Assembly (NCBI GenBank): GCA_902728285.1
Contig: CACVBU010000558.1
Coordinates: forward strand, 250,561-314,560
Reading direction: 5' to 3'
DNA from: Clytia hemisphaerica
Taxonomy: Eukaryota > Cnidaria > Hydrozoa > Leptothecata > Clytiidae
Length of the DNA stretch: 64,000 nt
This document shows positions 9,584 through 20,290 of the stretch, one piece after another. Numbering within the stretch: the stretch's first letter is position 1; the number at the start of each line of letters is the position of its first letter. Made by a program: the position numbers and the translations under genes. Under the pieces are notes generated by a model, which saw nothing but the letters and a program-made list of their open reading frames with translations, was not told the origin of the DNA and did no database searches.

Positions 9584-11822
9584 TTAACTTTCGAAGACGA
9601 GCAAAACTTTGTCTTTTGTGAAGTTGAATGGTCTCCTGGTGGCACGAAAGGCGAGTGGTTCTTCGTCATCTTTAGAATCGTTAACCTCCTCTTGACTTGG
9701 ATCAAAGTTAAGGTCAACCTTTTCTCTCTTCTTCAACCAAAAGTCCTCTTCACTAGAATAGAAAGAGTTCAATTCATCAGTACAAAGCTTCTTACCTATT
9801 CTTAACTTAAAACGCACACAGACTATTAAAGATGGATTATTCGTTGTACTTGCAACTTTTTTCGTTGGTGTCACTGTTACTTACTACAGTATCTGATGAA
9901 AAAGAAAGATTTATTGCAACTCTTTTCGTTGGTGTGACTGTTACTTACTATCTGATGAAAAAGAAAGATTTATTTACCATGTATTACATTTGATTTGACT
10001 TTAAAAAAGCCATCTGAAGAACAATTTGTAGCATCCAGAAGTGTCAAAATTAGTCAAAACTATCTGCTATCTGAAAAAAGATACAGCCTTTTTTTATAAG
10101 AAAAACTTCTATTAAAAATATCAGAGCGAGATTTTAGAATTAGAACAATAGGACTATTATTGTTTAGAACAATAGAAAAATAAGAACAATGCTCATCCTC
10201 AGCCAAAGTACACTATTCTTATAAAAAAAGCGTGTATTGAACGATGCAAGTATTACCTGATGGAAGCTCCCAAATTTTTCTTCGTTCTGGTCCGCGTTTT
10301 GATCATCCTTTTCGTGTGTCCGATAAAACTTTCTATGAAGAAGTGGTGGTAAATAGTTTTGGGATCCACTCTGGAACTTGTCTCAGATTTAAATGCTATT
10401 GATTAATGTTATTTCTACACCCGGTATTAACACTTAAAAATCTAGCTCCTTTGTAAATTTCTTATTTTTCAATCATCCATTCAAACTGCCAAATCTCACC
10501 GAGGCACAAATTTAGATTTCGTTCTCTATTCAACAAAAGATTTGATTCAACTCACCGAACGATTGATGGCAAGGAAGGTAAACCTAGCAAATCAGCCATC
10601 GTTTCAAGTGCTGTTGTGTTGAATATGGTATTTAGTTCCTCTGATGTAACGTTTTCTTCGCGTGTTTGAGTTCCAACATCACTGGTCTGGATGGGCGGTT
10701 GAACATGATCTGTTTGCGATTGTGCCGATCGATTCTTTTTCTAAAATAAGGAAAAAAGGATCAAGCAATATATCATATTAATCAACTTCTGATATGTCTA
10801 TTTCCTTATAATGCATCTTTATTGGCAAAATCTACTCACAATTTGTGTTCTCAAATTGGTCTGAGTACTTCTCTTATGCACGAGTGTTTCTTGCCATTCA
10901 ATAACAGGGCTAAGTGAAGGTGACAAAAGTTGACCTGATGGAGGTATTGGCGCAGATTCTTGCAAATCTGGAGGTTGTGGAGACTCTGTAGGTTCATTCA
11001 ACAAGTCTTTAACAATGTAAATTAAAAATGATCTACTTTAGTCCTGAACCCAGTTGGCACACAACGTTGTTTTAGCGTCCATCTAACGTTATATGGAGGT
11101 TGTGTACGTTAAATGAACATTGACATAACTTTGTGTGCCGGCTGGGAAAACCCCACTTTTATTTAGACCCACTGCAGTTATTATACAAGATCTTAGAGTA
11201 ACGTTGTTTCCTCGAAATTATCAAACGATATTCTAATGTTGATTTTTGGGAAATATGTATAATCTACTTACTTGTCGTTCCCTGATCTTTGTCATAATAT
11301 TTGGTCTCTTTACCGCTTGTTTCGAAGACGAGAATGGGAAAATGTCTGGTACGGCAGTGGTAATTAGTTTTCGTTGCTTTAACTTCATGCCTCTTTCTAA
11401 AATGATTGACAGATATTATTTTCTTAGGAAGAAACACTTGCATATGCTTTTAAGTTGAGCTTAGCTATTTTCACCGGCCATGATTATTTGGGTAATTTCC
11501 CAGTTGAAACATACGTAGTTCTAGTGTGTAGATTAAAGGCTGATAATGATACAGATGAAGAAGTAAGCTTTTCAGCAAGGGTAAGGTATGTATACGTACC
11601 TTTCATGAATCTTCTTTGAAGATCCACTGACTTGTCAAACATTTCTGCACTAAAATGACTTTCACATAAAATAACCTTCTTCGGGAGAGGGTCTTCTCTT
11701 TTTGTTTTCAAACGATTGACCCATTCTTTTGCTAAAGTATTATCTTTGGGCAGACCAAAGAAAGTAACATCATAGTTTTTCTTTTGATTTCTCATACAAC
11801 CAACTGCAGCACACGAAGACAT
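9584..11822 (-). CDS. THAP-domain protein (about six exons)
   Basis: THAP domains are C2CH zinc-binding DNA-binding modules of nuclear regulators and of P-element-type transposases. The start ATG is at 11820-11822. Exon 1 (11600-11822) gives CAAVGC at the N-terminus, FFGLP, W34 and CESHF. Its donor is AAAG|GTACGT. Exon 2 (11272-11396) follows TTTTAG, keeps frame and supplies TAVPDIF, the THAP signature AVPxxF. Exon 4 (10556-10740) and exon 5 (10257-10332) also join in frame. Exon 3 (about 10840-11006) and the last exon (9584-about 9805, ending VFES) are open, but their acceptors are tentative; exon 3 does not fit the exon 2 phase as drawn. The linker is rich in P, S, Q and E. No transposase domain is seen, so it is probably a host-type regulator rather than a transposon, but this is inference. 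Confidence 0.8.
9852..9975. repeat. tandem duplication of about 60 bp
   Basis: TTCGTTGGTGTCACTGTTAC through GATGAAAAAGAAAGATTTAT occurs twice in a row with a few differences. It lies just upstream of the last THAP exon, so it duplicates the pyrimidine-rich CTTTTTCATCAG acceptor-like sequence. Confidence 0.8.
10082..10236. mobile_element. MITE, TACA-N3-T(n)ATAAGAA family
   Basis: The ends are TACAGCCTTTTTTTATAAGA and the diverged reverse complement TTCTTATAAAAAAAGCGTGT. The interior repeats AGAACAATAG-type words. It belongs with larger copies at 27962-28244 and 44164-44419 and lies in the last intron of the THAP gene. Confidence 0.6.
11049..11146. mobile_element. 98-bp MITE in THAP intron
   Basis: CCCAGTTGGCACACAACGTT at the left end mirrors AACTTTGTGTGCCGGCTGGG at the right end, with a few mismatches. 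The interior also holds CTAACGTTAT and ACGTTAAATG inversions. It has no coding capacity. Confidence 0.7.
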
Positions 11823-12512
11823 CTTATGCTTTCATTTAATGTAACTTAGATGATGTATTTTTGACAAATCTCAGCCCTAATCGAAATGATTTTTCAAGCT
11901 CAACGAAGACTATGAATTTAACAACACCTCGTCATCCTTCCACTTTTCCATAAAACGAGGTAGATTGATAAACGAAAAATAATTTCTTCTCTACTGGACA
12001 CAAATGTTTCCCTCTTTTTTTATCTAATTCGTGAGGTCACAAACCAATAAAAAATACGTTTGAAAAAAAGATGGCTATTGTTGATTTTCTTTCTCTATTT
12101 GTCAAACAAAAGGTGCTCCATAATCTCCTTATGAGAAACTTTTAGAGGAAAAGATTTTCGTAAATGTTTTTATGAGCGTATTAATATGAAAAAATAACTG
12201 GAGAATCCCTTTTTAATTTAATATTTGATGGATCTTTTTGTATATTTGAAAGTTGAAACAAATTTGAAGTCTTGATCCAACATCATGTCTTCAATGACTT
12301 ATTGGGTAGGTGGTATGAGAGGTATGAGTGAATGAACTGAGTGAGAAGTGATTCAATATTTATATAAAAATATTGATGATGTCATCATAAATGTACTTGA
12401 AATGGTTTGGAAATAATATATGTACAAGAAATGGTTTGGATCTAGCAAAATGGTAGCAAAAATGTAAACAAAAACTAGTCTGCAAACATCCTTAATGAAA
12501 ATGGTAGACAAA
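11823..12512. other. gene-free upstream region of the THAP gene
   Basis: AT-rich DNA that should contain the THAP gene promoter, if the gene starts here. No TATA box or other element stands out. A partly repeated phrase ACAAGAAATGGTTTGGA / CTTGAAATGGTTTGGAAATA is visible at 12390-12440. Confidence 0.35.
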
Positions 12513-13135
12513 TTAACCCTTTAAGTGCCGATGTCGTATATATACGACATGGGCTATATAGGAGGGCGAAGCCCTCCTGTAATGCCCAGTTTGAGTTAGA
12601 AATCGTTATTTTTGGTCGAACTCGTAGGAATTAGATTGTCCTTTATGGTCAAGCAAAAAAAAATTCAAAAGTGAGTCTTTCCAGCGAAATTTTAAGCAAA
12701 AAAGTCAAAAAAATGCAAAAAATTGACAAAAATTCACTTTTTTGAGATTCTGACCGTTTTTTGACTATTTTTGGTCAACGAGTGATCCAAGAACCTCCAA
12801 ATTTGGCCCTGTTTTACTTTATTCTGTCTTCTAGTGAATTGATTTGAAATTTTACCACTGGTCACCTTTTCATCAGTTCAGTCAGGTCCGCGCAGCGGGC
12901 CTGACTGCTTTAATTCCCTAACCTACCCCCCCCCCTTGGCCGCCGCTCACCACGCCCTTCCTAAATCGGGCGGCGCCGAAGGCGCCCAAAAGAAAGAATA
13001 GACTCTAAGCTATCCAACGAGCTATATACGAGCTTCTAATTCCTTCTAGATCAGGAAATATAAGCCCTTAAAGTTTGAACTAGCGATTTTTTAAAAAAAA
13101 CTTAGAAAAAAGGACCCTGGCACTCAAAGGGTTAA
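12513..13135. mobile_element. piggyBac-like MITE
   Basis: TTAACCCTTTAAGTGCC at the left and GGCACTCAAAGGGTTAA at the right are inverted repeats flanked by TTAA, the target site of piggyBac elements. Internal hairpins include GAGGGCGAAGCCCTC and CCGCGCAGCGG. There is no transposase. A left-end copy with the same first 100 bases is at 23510. Confidence 0.85.
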
Positions 13136-13826
13136 AGAGAAGTTTAAAAGTAAAATTATTCTTTATTTTTAGTGCTTTTTATTTAGCTCAAGTTTTATAA
13201 ATTTTTATCTGGTTATTCAACACCCTTAAGGGTGTCTTTTTGGAACATAGCACAAGAAGAAGACAAAAATGATATTGAAGAGCTGCTTGAAAGATATCGG
13301 CAGCTGTGACATCAAACCAACACTTTACTATAAAATTGGGTTTAAACATGAGCATAATGCGCCCGATAAAGGTGACAACATTTCAACCAACATTTGAAAA
13401 AAAAGAAACTGAAAACTAAAAACGTTGAATGAAAATCTAGTCTGATAAGCAACAAAATTTTTTATCAAATGTTTGATGCCGAACAAACGTCACGAACGTT
13501 TTCTTCTTCTTCTATGAATTTTTCTTTATTTTGAAAATGTTACATTTGCACAAACCGGTCTAATATTTCATCAAAGTGGCATGTTGGATGAAATGTTGGA
13601 CCGGTTTTCCCTGGTCTTTGTTGCTACCTTTCCGTCAACATGAAATGAACGATAAGGTACATACAAAATGTTCAAACTCCAAATTCAATATTATAAAATC
13701 GTTATAAAAGTGCTCCTAATCTCCAAAAACATCCCAGTTTTCATTAAACAAATAGCACGGTATTTCCTTCAATTAATAATCCAAGTACATTCAAAATTCA
13801 ATGTTTGAAATCGTCGCCAAGTGTCT
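13136..13826. other. gene-free stretch with a strong hairpin
   Basis: At 13553-13612 AACCGGTCTAATATTTCATC is mirrored by GATGAAATGTTGGACCGGTT, a probable small fold-back element; CAACATTTCAACCAACATTT at about 13378 may be part of the same repeat. No gene is visible. Confidence 0.45.
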
Positions 13827-15209
13827 CTAATTTTCATTGTCAGAATCCAATCTATTATCAGTCAATCTCCAAACATCCCAGTTTTCATCAGGTTTAACAC
13901 AAGCACTGGCTTCTTCTTCTTCTTGTTCACTGTTAGATTCACCTTCTTCAAATTGTCCTTGGAATTCCAGCGCTTCCCAATAGTTGGGTGGATGCAGAAG
14001 TTGATCGTAACCTGGCGGCACATCTGGAAAATACGATAATAATAACCTCGAAATTTGAAAATACGGTTCCCCTGAAGTAATGAATTTGAAAGAATCTCCT
14101 GTCAGACCCAATCTTAATCTAATTAGACTATGGCATCACTGTGACCTAGTTCCCTCTGTACTTATACATTCTACCATTATCCGATTAAGCTCCTGTTTTC
14201 GATCTAATCCGTAAATAACGCTTTTCTGGCATCTTCGGTGAAAAGCGTGGAAATAGCCCTTTAGAACTACTATTCATCACAGTGTAATGGCGTTCTTATA
14301 TCGTTCTTATATGGCGTCATAGCTGAGTCTGATTGTAGAAAATTCTCATGGGTATTAAACACACATGGAGAGACCAGTGCCTGGAAACAGCGCTTGTTAA
14401 AGGATCGCCTAAATTCTTGATATGATATTCCGGGGGCGGGGCAGTTAGGAATAATCAATGGTGAAAAAATTGGTACCGTTCCAGTCAGTCTTTGAAGTCT
14501 TCTTCGATTTTCTTTTTTGACGATTTTTAGATTGGCTCGAATTATTAGTCGATGCAACTGATGACATTCCTGCGATAGAACTTTCTGCAGTTGAGATCAC
14601 CTGGCTTGAAGGTGAAGGAATACTTTTGATAGGTGTGTCACTTCTTGGGGATGAAGTTATAATTTCATATGAAGGTGGTCTTGGATTAGTTTGTGATGAG
14701 GTAATGGAGAATGGCGCAGAAACAGTAGAGGATGATGCAGAAATAGTTAAGGATGGTGCAGAGACAGTCGAGGATGGTTCATGATTGCTCAAAGGTTGCT
14801 CAGAGCCAGTAAATGATGGAAGTTGAGGAGCAGGTGAGGATGGTTGTGCACCAGGAATTCGGTAGTCGGTATGCTGTGATTCTTGTGAGGCGGTCGAATA
14901 AACTTTATGGGAAGACTCAGAAGGTGTTCGCTCACCATCTTGGGTAGGAGAGGTTGTTTTCTTTCTTGCTCCACTTAATCTCTGCAGATAAGAAGCTTCT
15001 GTTGATTGAACATTTCTAGAATCATCGTCCTCACGAGAAGAAATACTTTGTACATTCGGAGATTGCAGTGTCGGCCCTTCACCTGTTAGAAGATGGTTTC
15101 TAGCAGCTTCTCTTCTGGCGTTACTCAACTTTAACCATTTGTCAGCTTCATCGCGTGCTTGTTCTTGACGTTGGAGTTGTTCAGCCTTTTCTTCGTTCGT
15201 AGGATGTAC
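13827..15209 (-). CDS. PPxY tail of a two-TM family protein (5'-incomplete)
   Basis: Two exons are supported. The upstream one (14477 to about 15209) encodes a charged motif DKWLKLSNARREAARNH, then a long S/T/P-rich tail, and ends in a phase-1 donor AACG|GTACC. The last exon (13827-14023) follows TTTTCCAG and gives VPPGYDQLLHPPNYWEALE and an acidic end. The charged motif matches DRFLEISNRRREAARNH in the 29.7-kb gene, and the last exon matches those at 29731 and 36799. The family has two membrane segments upstream, but I find none here. The reading frame runs into the duplicated, repeat-filled segment at 15176-15772, so the N-terminal exons are either far upstream or lost. It may be a pseudogene. 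Predicted role: WW-domain binding through PPGY and PPNY. Confidence 0.7.
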
Positions 15210-15772
15210 CTTGGCCCATACATATATTTTATTATTTATGATTTCTGATTTTTTTTTGTGCTGAATGCAGGGTTGCCACTATTTTGTTTTGATCAAAATT
15301 TAGGAGAATTTAGTAGATTTTAGGTGATTTTCAACTATTTTTTTAGGAGAAACTGAAAATTACGGGGAAAAAATTTAGGAGTTTTGAGGAGATTTTCACA
15401 CTTTTTAAAAGAATTTTAGGATTTTTGAGGAGAAAATTCTACAAAATTTTCATAACTTCCAATGTTCTTAAAGACCTTTATTAAGCATACAGAGTGAAAT
15501 GCTTTTGTCAACAATCATGTATGCCATGAATAGGATCATTAGCAATGAAAATTTGATAATCAGAATAAATTAAATTTTTGAAAACTTGGTAAAATATTTT
15601 TAAGCAGATTTTAGGAGAAAGTATTCAAAGATTCAATTTCCTAAGGAGATTTTAGGAGATTTTAGGAGACTTTTCAAAATTGTTGTTCAGCCTTTTCTTC
15701 GTTCGTAGGATGTACCTTGGCCAACACATATATTTTATTATTTATGACTCTGATTTTTTTTTTTGCTGAATG
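15176..15772. repeat. 90-bp direct repeats flanking a TTTTAGGAG-word segment
   Basis: Bases 15176-15267 recur at 15683-15772 with small changes. Both copies start GTTGTTCAGCCTTTTC and end in a T run and CTGAATG. The 415 bp between them are made of TTTTAGGAGATTTTAGGAG-like words. The repeat is far longer than any usual target duplication, so a partial tandem duplication is more likely. It includes the first codons of the neighbouring exon. Confidence 0.75.
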
Positions 15773-16889
15773 GCTTTTAAACTCAAAGTGTCTCTAGTTC
15801 TAAAAAAACATTCTCTTATGACAGTGGCCTCAAAAAATTAATTTTTCCAATCAATTTTTGAAAATGTTATTTTATGCAAAAACAAATCCTTCAGTTAAAG
15901 GTTTTGTTTTTAAATAAGAGTAATATCGTTTGCTTAATCATCAATTTGAATTCACAAGCTTTTTAACATTGGATTGACACAGATGTGGAGCAAGATTGGT
16001 CAGAAAGAGGAAAGGAAAAACTTTTTTTTCCTTTTACCAGCATAATATAACAATAGGCAGACACTGTCCTGATATGAAATATGTGCCTGATATAAAAACG
16101 GGAACACTTAAGTAAAAATAAAACCTTTAATTTCTAATCTCATAGCAGCTCAAATTCATTACATGTCACAAAGGATATTGGTGAATGTGCATTTCTTACA
16201 CAGCGAGGGCCTTTATAGTGCATACATGCCAGTAGGGAGTAATCAAAATCTGCTTGGAGATCAGCTAATTTGCAGCTAATCATTAATAATAATTATTGAA
16301 ATAATTCTGCCAGCCTAATGGTCGAGGCAATGAATACTCGGGTAGTATTTAAGGACAGGTGTTGTAAAAAAGGGGGTTACTTACCCCGGACGTTTTATCC
16401 CCGATGAGACAGTATATCAAAAATAACTAACAAACCAACATAAGAGACAGATTCCATTGAAGCCTTAACAATTTCATCCAATGAAACCAAAATCATATCG
16501 TCTGTCCCAACCAATAGATATTGCATTATTCTTTTAAATTGACATTTTATGTATTTTTATTGCTAAAATGAAAGAAAGAAAGTAAGAGGTCAGTAAACAC
16601 TACATTTCACTATCATTTGGATAATTATTGTGAAGGAATTTGAGAAATTGTGAACCCTTTCTTATCACATTATCGACAACAATGAATGGTGCTTGTAAAA
16701 GAATCATGAATCATGCCTTGCGGCACGTCTATTATCCGTAAATATCTAATAAGCTTAGTTTGAAGACAGTAAAAAGTTTATTATTTCTTTAAATATTTGA
16801 AATTAAGACTTCGGATTCATGAAACAGATGAAATAACAGTTTTAAAAGAATACATTTAACAATTCAACCTTTATATAATAACAATTTGG
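15773..16889. other. gene-free stretch
   Basis: AT-rich sequence with no supported gene and no clear repeat. I looked for a membrane-segment exon that could complete the gene to the left and did not find one. Confidence 0.35.
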
Positions 16890-17245
16890 CCCGGGGGGGG
16901 GGTACTAGAGTTGGCGGATGAAGGACATCTGCGGATGGGGCCCTCAAAAGCCGACCCTTAGAGAGACTGATTTTTGCTGAAAAGGTGACCGGGAGGTGAC
17001 CCTTAGAGAGACTTTTTCTGAATAATGTTTTTCGATTTTTGAAACATTGCCTACCCTTAGAGACTTTTTTACAATTTCTTCACTCTAAATCAAAAGTTCT
17101 TTCTAGAAATCGTGAATTTTCCGACCCTTAGAGGGACTACTGTTTATATTTCTGATTTTTGCGACCCTTAGAGAGACTTTGAAAGGTGAAAAACCGACCC
17201 TTACCGTCCGTATACCCAGCACCCATTTTTGCCAAAGCACCCGGG
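16890..17245. mobile_element. G-run-ended element with CCCTTAGAGAGACT words
   Basis: The element runs from CCCGGGGGGGGGTACT to CACCCGGG and is flanked by an exact 8-bp duplication, CAATTTGG (16882-16889 and 17246-17253). The interior repeats CGACCCTTAGAGAGACT about five times with varied spacing. It has no coding sequence. Confidence 0.85.
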
Positions 17246-17812
17246 CAATTTGGAAGACTTGCATTTCAATTTTGCATTGATATTGTGAATTCTTTTTTAC
17301 ATTTTAACTATTGCATAAAAATCCCATTATATACACATATATTCCAACGAAATAAATAACTGTACTGTATAATATACAAAATAATTTAGGGTCAATAAGG
17401 TTTATTTTTAATTATAAAAACTAGTTAACGTTGATTACTCTCTGAATGAGTTAAAAATGACACGATGAAGTTTGGTTTTTCTCTTAGTGCAGATCGGGTA
17501 GATTTTTCACTAAACAATATAACTAGAGACAGTTCTCGTCGTTGCAAACGTCTGGTTAATACGCTTGAAATAAATAACTTAGTCTGATAAGGAACATATT
17601 AGGCAGAGGAGCGACAATCATGGAATGTGACGCCCTGAAAAGATATTTTATCCCTCAAAAGACCCCTAAAGACCATATTATCGACTTAATTGAGAAGTTT
17701 ACTAAACACCTATTGCAGAGCTGCTAATCAACCTGAAAATTAATTATTTTTGAAATTATTTCAACCAAAATTTCACGTCAAAAGCCTTTAGGAACGTGAA
17801 GACAACATTTTT
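17246..17812. other. 3' flank of coiled-coil gene 1
   Basis: AT-rich non-coding sequence downstream of the coiled-coil gene on the minus strand. No repeat or gene stands out. Confidence 0.35.
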
Positions 17813-18976
17813 TTATTCTTTCATAACAAATGCCAGATAGATTAGCCAATCGCCTTGCACAGTTGCAACCTCTCTATTGTCTCGAAATCCCCACGTGGCT
17901 TCTGTATGTCGAACCAAGATGGTCGTTTTCGTATTATCTGAAGGATGAAGAATTTTGACGCATTTCAGATTCATGAAACATCTCCAACCTAAATCAGAAG
18001 GCTTAATGTAATCTTGGATTCTGAAGGAACGATAAACAAGATTTGTCAAAGGTTGTCGATCGCAAATAATCTTGAAGATTAAGACATCTTTGGTTAAGAA
18101 ACTGGTTTCGATTTTGTCGAATAAGGTTTTGTACCATCTAGCATAATTTGATGATTTCTCAGTTTCAAAAACCATTTTGGAACCAAGTGTTATGATGAGA
18201 GACAAGTCAGATGACATTTGGCTTGAGCTCAAAAAGCCATTTTTCAAATTTTCATTCTCCTGTTGTAAGCTTTCGATTTCAAGCTTTAAGCGACAATTAC
18301 TGTTTTCTTTTTTGTTTAAAGTTTCATTCAATCTTTTATTCTCAATCCTCAAAATCTCAAGCTCGTTGTCATTCTCGAATGAGCCCTCCTCATTTTGTTT
18401 GCCACCGTTACTTTTCTTGACTTCATTTTTCATTTTTCCAAGTTCAGCTTCGAATTTCGTTCTCTCAACTCCAGACGCACTGTCCACAAACTCCGCTTGA
18501 CTTTCCTTCAATAAGACATTCTCCTTTTCCAGAAATTCCTTCTCAGCTTTAAGTATTTTCAAGTTCTCCTCAACTTTCAATTTCTCATTTTTAAGAACTT
18601 TCAACGAATCACCGTACTGTTTCTCAGCTTTCAGTAACAAATTCTCAGAACGTAATTTCAGAATCTCATTTTCACTTTGCATTTGATCCTTGACCAACTC
18701 CAGCTGCTTTAATTCACTATCTTTTCTCAAATTTTCGTTTTCGAGTTTCAATTTCTCAAGTTCGTTCTTAATCTTCAAGTTCTTCAATTCTTCTTTATAA
18801 ACGTAAAGTTGATTAATGCTTTCAGCCGTCCTAGAATCCCATTTATCAGACCCATCTGAATTCAAATCTTTTCGAAAACAAGCTGCATTCAAAATATGTT
18901 CCTTGGTCACATCTTCCCGGACCCCTGCAGCATTGCAAGGATCAGCCACCAGTCTTTGACTGTGAGCATTATGCAT
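17813..18976 (-). CDS. coiled-coil protein, NAHSER/NAAG family, copy 1
   Basis: I do not recognise this family. The 387-residue frame starts MHNAHSQRL, then CNAAGVREDVTKEH, then what looks like a second copy, NAACFRKDLNSDG. Residues about 50-250 are a leucine/lysine/glutamate heptad-rich coiled coil (for example ENEILKLRSENLLLKAEKQ). The last 110 residues are a compact, less charged domain containing CVKILHPSDNTKTTIL. Two paralogues follow at 22180 and 25348. The ATG at 18974-18976 is preceded by TTTACAG, a good acceptor, so an upstream exon (perhaps encoding a MASQ-type start as in copies 2 and 3) is possible. A structural or scaffold role would fit a long coil, but no function is claimed. 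Confidence 0.8.
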   Translation of the reverse strand: MHNAHSQRLVADPCNAAGVREDVTKEHILNAACFRKDLNSDGSDKWDSRTAESINQLYVYKEELKNLKIKNELEKLKLENENLRKDSELKQLELVKDQMQSENEILKLRSENLLLKAEKQYGDSLKVLKNEKLKVEENLKILKAEKEFLEKENVLLKESQAEFVDSASGVERTKFEAELGKMKNEVKKSNGGKQNEEGSFENDNELEILRIENKRLNETLNKKENSNCRLKLEIESLQQENENLKNGFLSSSQMSSDLSLIITLGSKMVFETEKSSNYARWYKTLFDKIETSFLTKDVLIFKIICDRQPLTNLVYRSFRIQDYIKPSDLGWRCFMNLKCVKILHPSDNTKTTILVRHTEATWGFRDNREVATVQGDWLIYLAFVMKE

Positions 18977-20043
18977 CGCTGTAAACAATGTCCTAGTCAA
19001 AGTTTATTTATTTACCATTCTTCTATACGCATTTCTTTGTGTCTATATTTCATGGATAAATTTTTATCCACCACTATCTACTGTTTATGAGTCAATCAAA
19101 TCCATTTTATATCCTAATAAAGTGAGGCCTAAAACGAACAAAAAAAGAATAATGCATGACGGGGTCGAAAACCACGTCTTTGGAAAACAGAATCTAATTA
19201 TATTTGAAGGGGGATGGTTTTTCGGTTCGAATTTCAGCTCCTTCCAATATTTCATTCGGCTTATTACAGATAGCCAAGCCGGCTGACCGTGAACCCCGAG
19301 AAAATATGCTCATACAAATTCACTTTGAAACTCTGATAGTATTTTTTTCTAAGGTTTTTGAGCGGCATGGATATCTTTTCACTAGTTTAAATACGACGGT
19401 CGTGTAAAGTCACGTGACACAGATTGAAGTCGGCGAAGCCAATCTAAAAATGCGCAATGCTCACAGTGGAAGAATAACCAAATACTGCATACACGCTTTC
19501 TTTATTTATAATTATAAGAATACATTTTATAAGACTGTCCATGATGAAAATGGCTAAAAAATTAAGAATAATGCTAAGAATATCACCATCATGGAATTTT
19601 GCTACTCAAGCTATGAATACCATTTTTAGAACATTTTCAATTATAAATCGTCAATTAGCCCCAAGTAAGGCTCACTCCTTTCCCAAAAATGGCATTTTAT
19701 CCTTTAGACGTATATGTACTAAATCTAGTCTGAGTCTAAGCAGATATTCAATAAGTTTTCGTTGGTTATTGGGATTATTAACCCTCGGTGATGTATATAT
19801 GATGAATATTACATCACCTCGGGTTAATAAATCTCAATAACCAAGTTTTACCTATTGAATATCTGCTTAAAGTCATATACGGTCCTAGTGTGAAGCTTAT
19901 AAAAACTTTTCAAATCTGTATTCGCGGGTTCGCGAAAATCGTTGAAAATTATTGACACAGCATAAATTCTTTGTAAACATGTCGCGACGTTTGTTTATCA
20001 TCCTAGCCGGCTAAAGTAATTTGAAAAACAAAACAGATTCTGA
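18977..20043. other. gene-free stretch with possible family remnant
   Basis: Mostly AT-rich non-coding DNA. On the plus strand at 19450-19480 MRNAHSGRI is encoded, with 13 bases (AATGCTCACAGTG) identical to the start region of the coiled-coil genes. This may be a fragment of a fourth, inverted copy. Otherwise only the MITE listed separately at 19737 is seen. Confidence 0.4.
19737..19869. mobile_element. 133-bp fold-back MITE, TAAGCAGATATTCAATA ends
   Basis: TAAGCAGATATTCAATA and TATTGAATATCTGCTTA bound a near-complete palindrome with GTTGGTTATT and TTAACCCTCGGTGATGT arms. A second copy lies at 30909-31056. It has no coding sequence. Confidence 0.85.
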
Positions 20044-20290
20044 AAGAATTTTTTAGCCAGTGGGAATAAAAATAACGGACCAATCGCGATGGGGGTTTAT
20101 ATTCCCATGTTTTTTATGGCTGGGGATTTAAATTCCATTTTTTTAAGCTAAAAATTCAGTGGTGATGGAAAAAATAGCACAACATTTTGCAGTGAGGTTT
20201 TGCTTATCTGATTATTTTCAGCGGAGGCAAAAATTAGATATGATAATCTTCCCCTAGGGACGATATTTTTGGCCAATTTTTCCAGTTGAA
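20044..20290. mobile_element. fragment of CAGTGGGRATAAAAA repeat family
   Basis: It shares AGCCAGTGGGAATAAAAATA, GGGGATTTAAATTCC and AGGGACGATATTTTTGGCCA with the fuller copies at 21344 and 57232. The terminal GTCTGTGAGA-type ends are missing, so it is a truncated copy. Confidence 0.6.

Noticed and set aside
14270-14557. 95-codon minus-strand frame between the two exons of the 13.8-kb gene
   Set aside because: It mainly covers the intron and overlaps the real exon in another frame.
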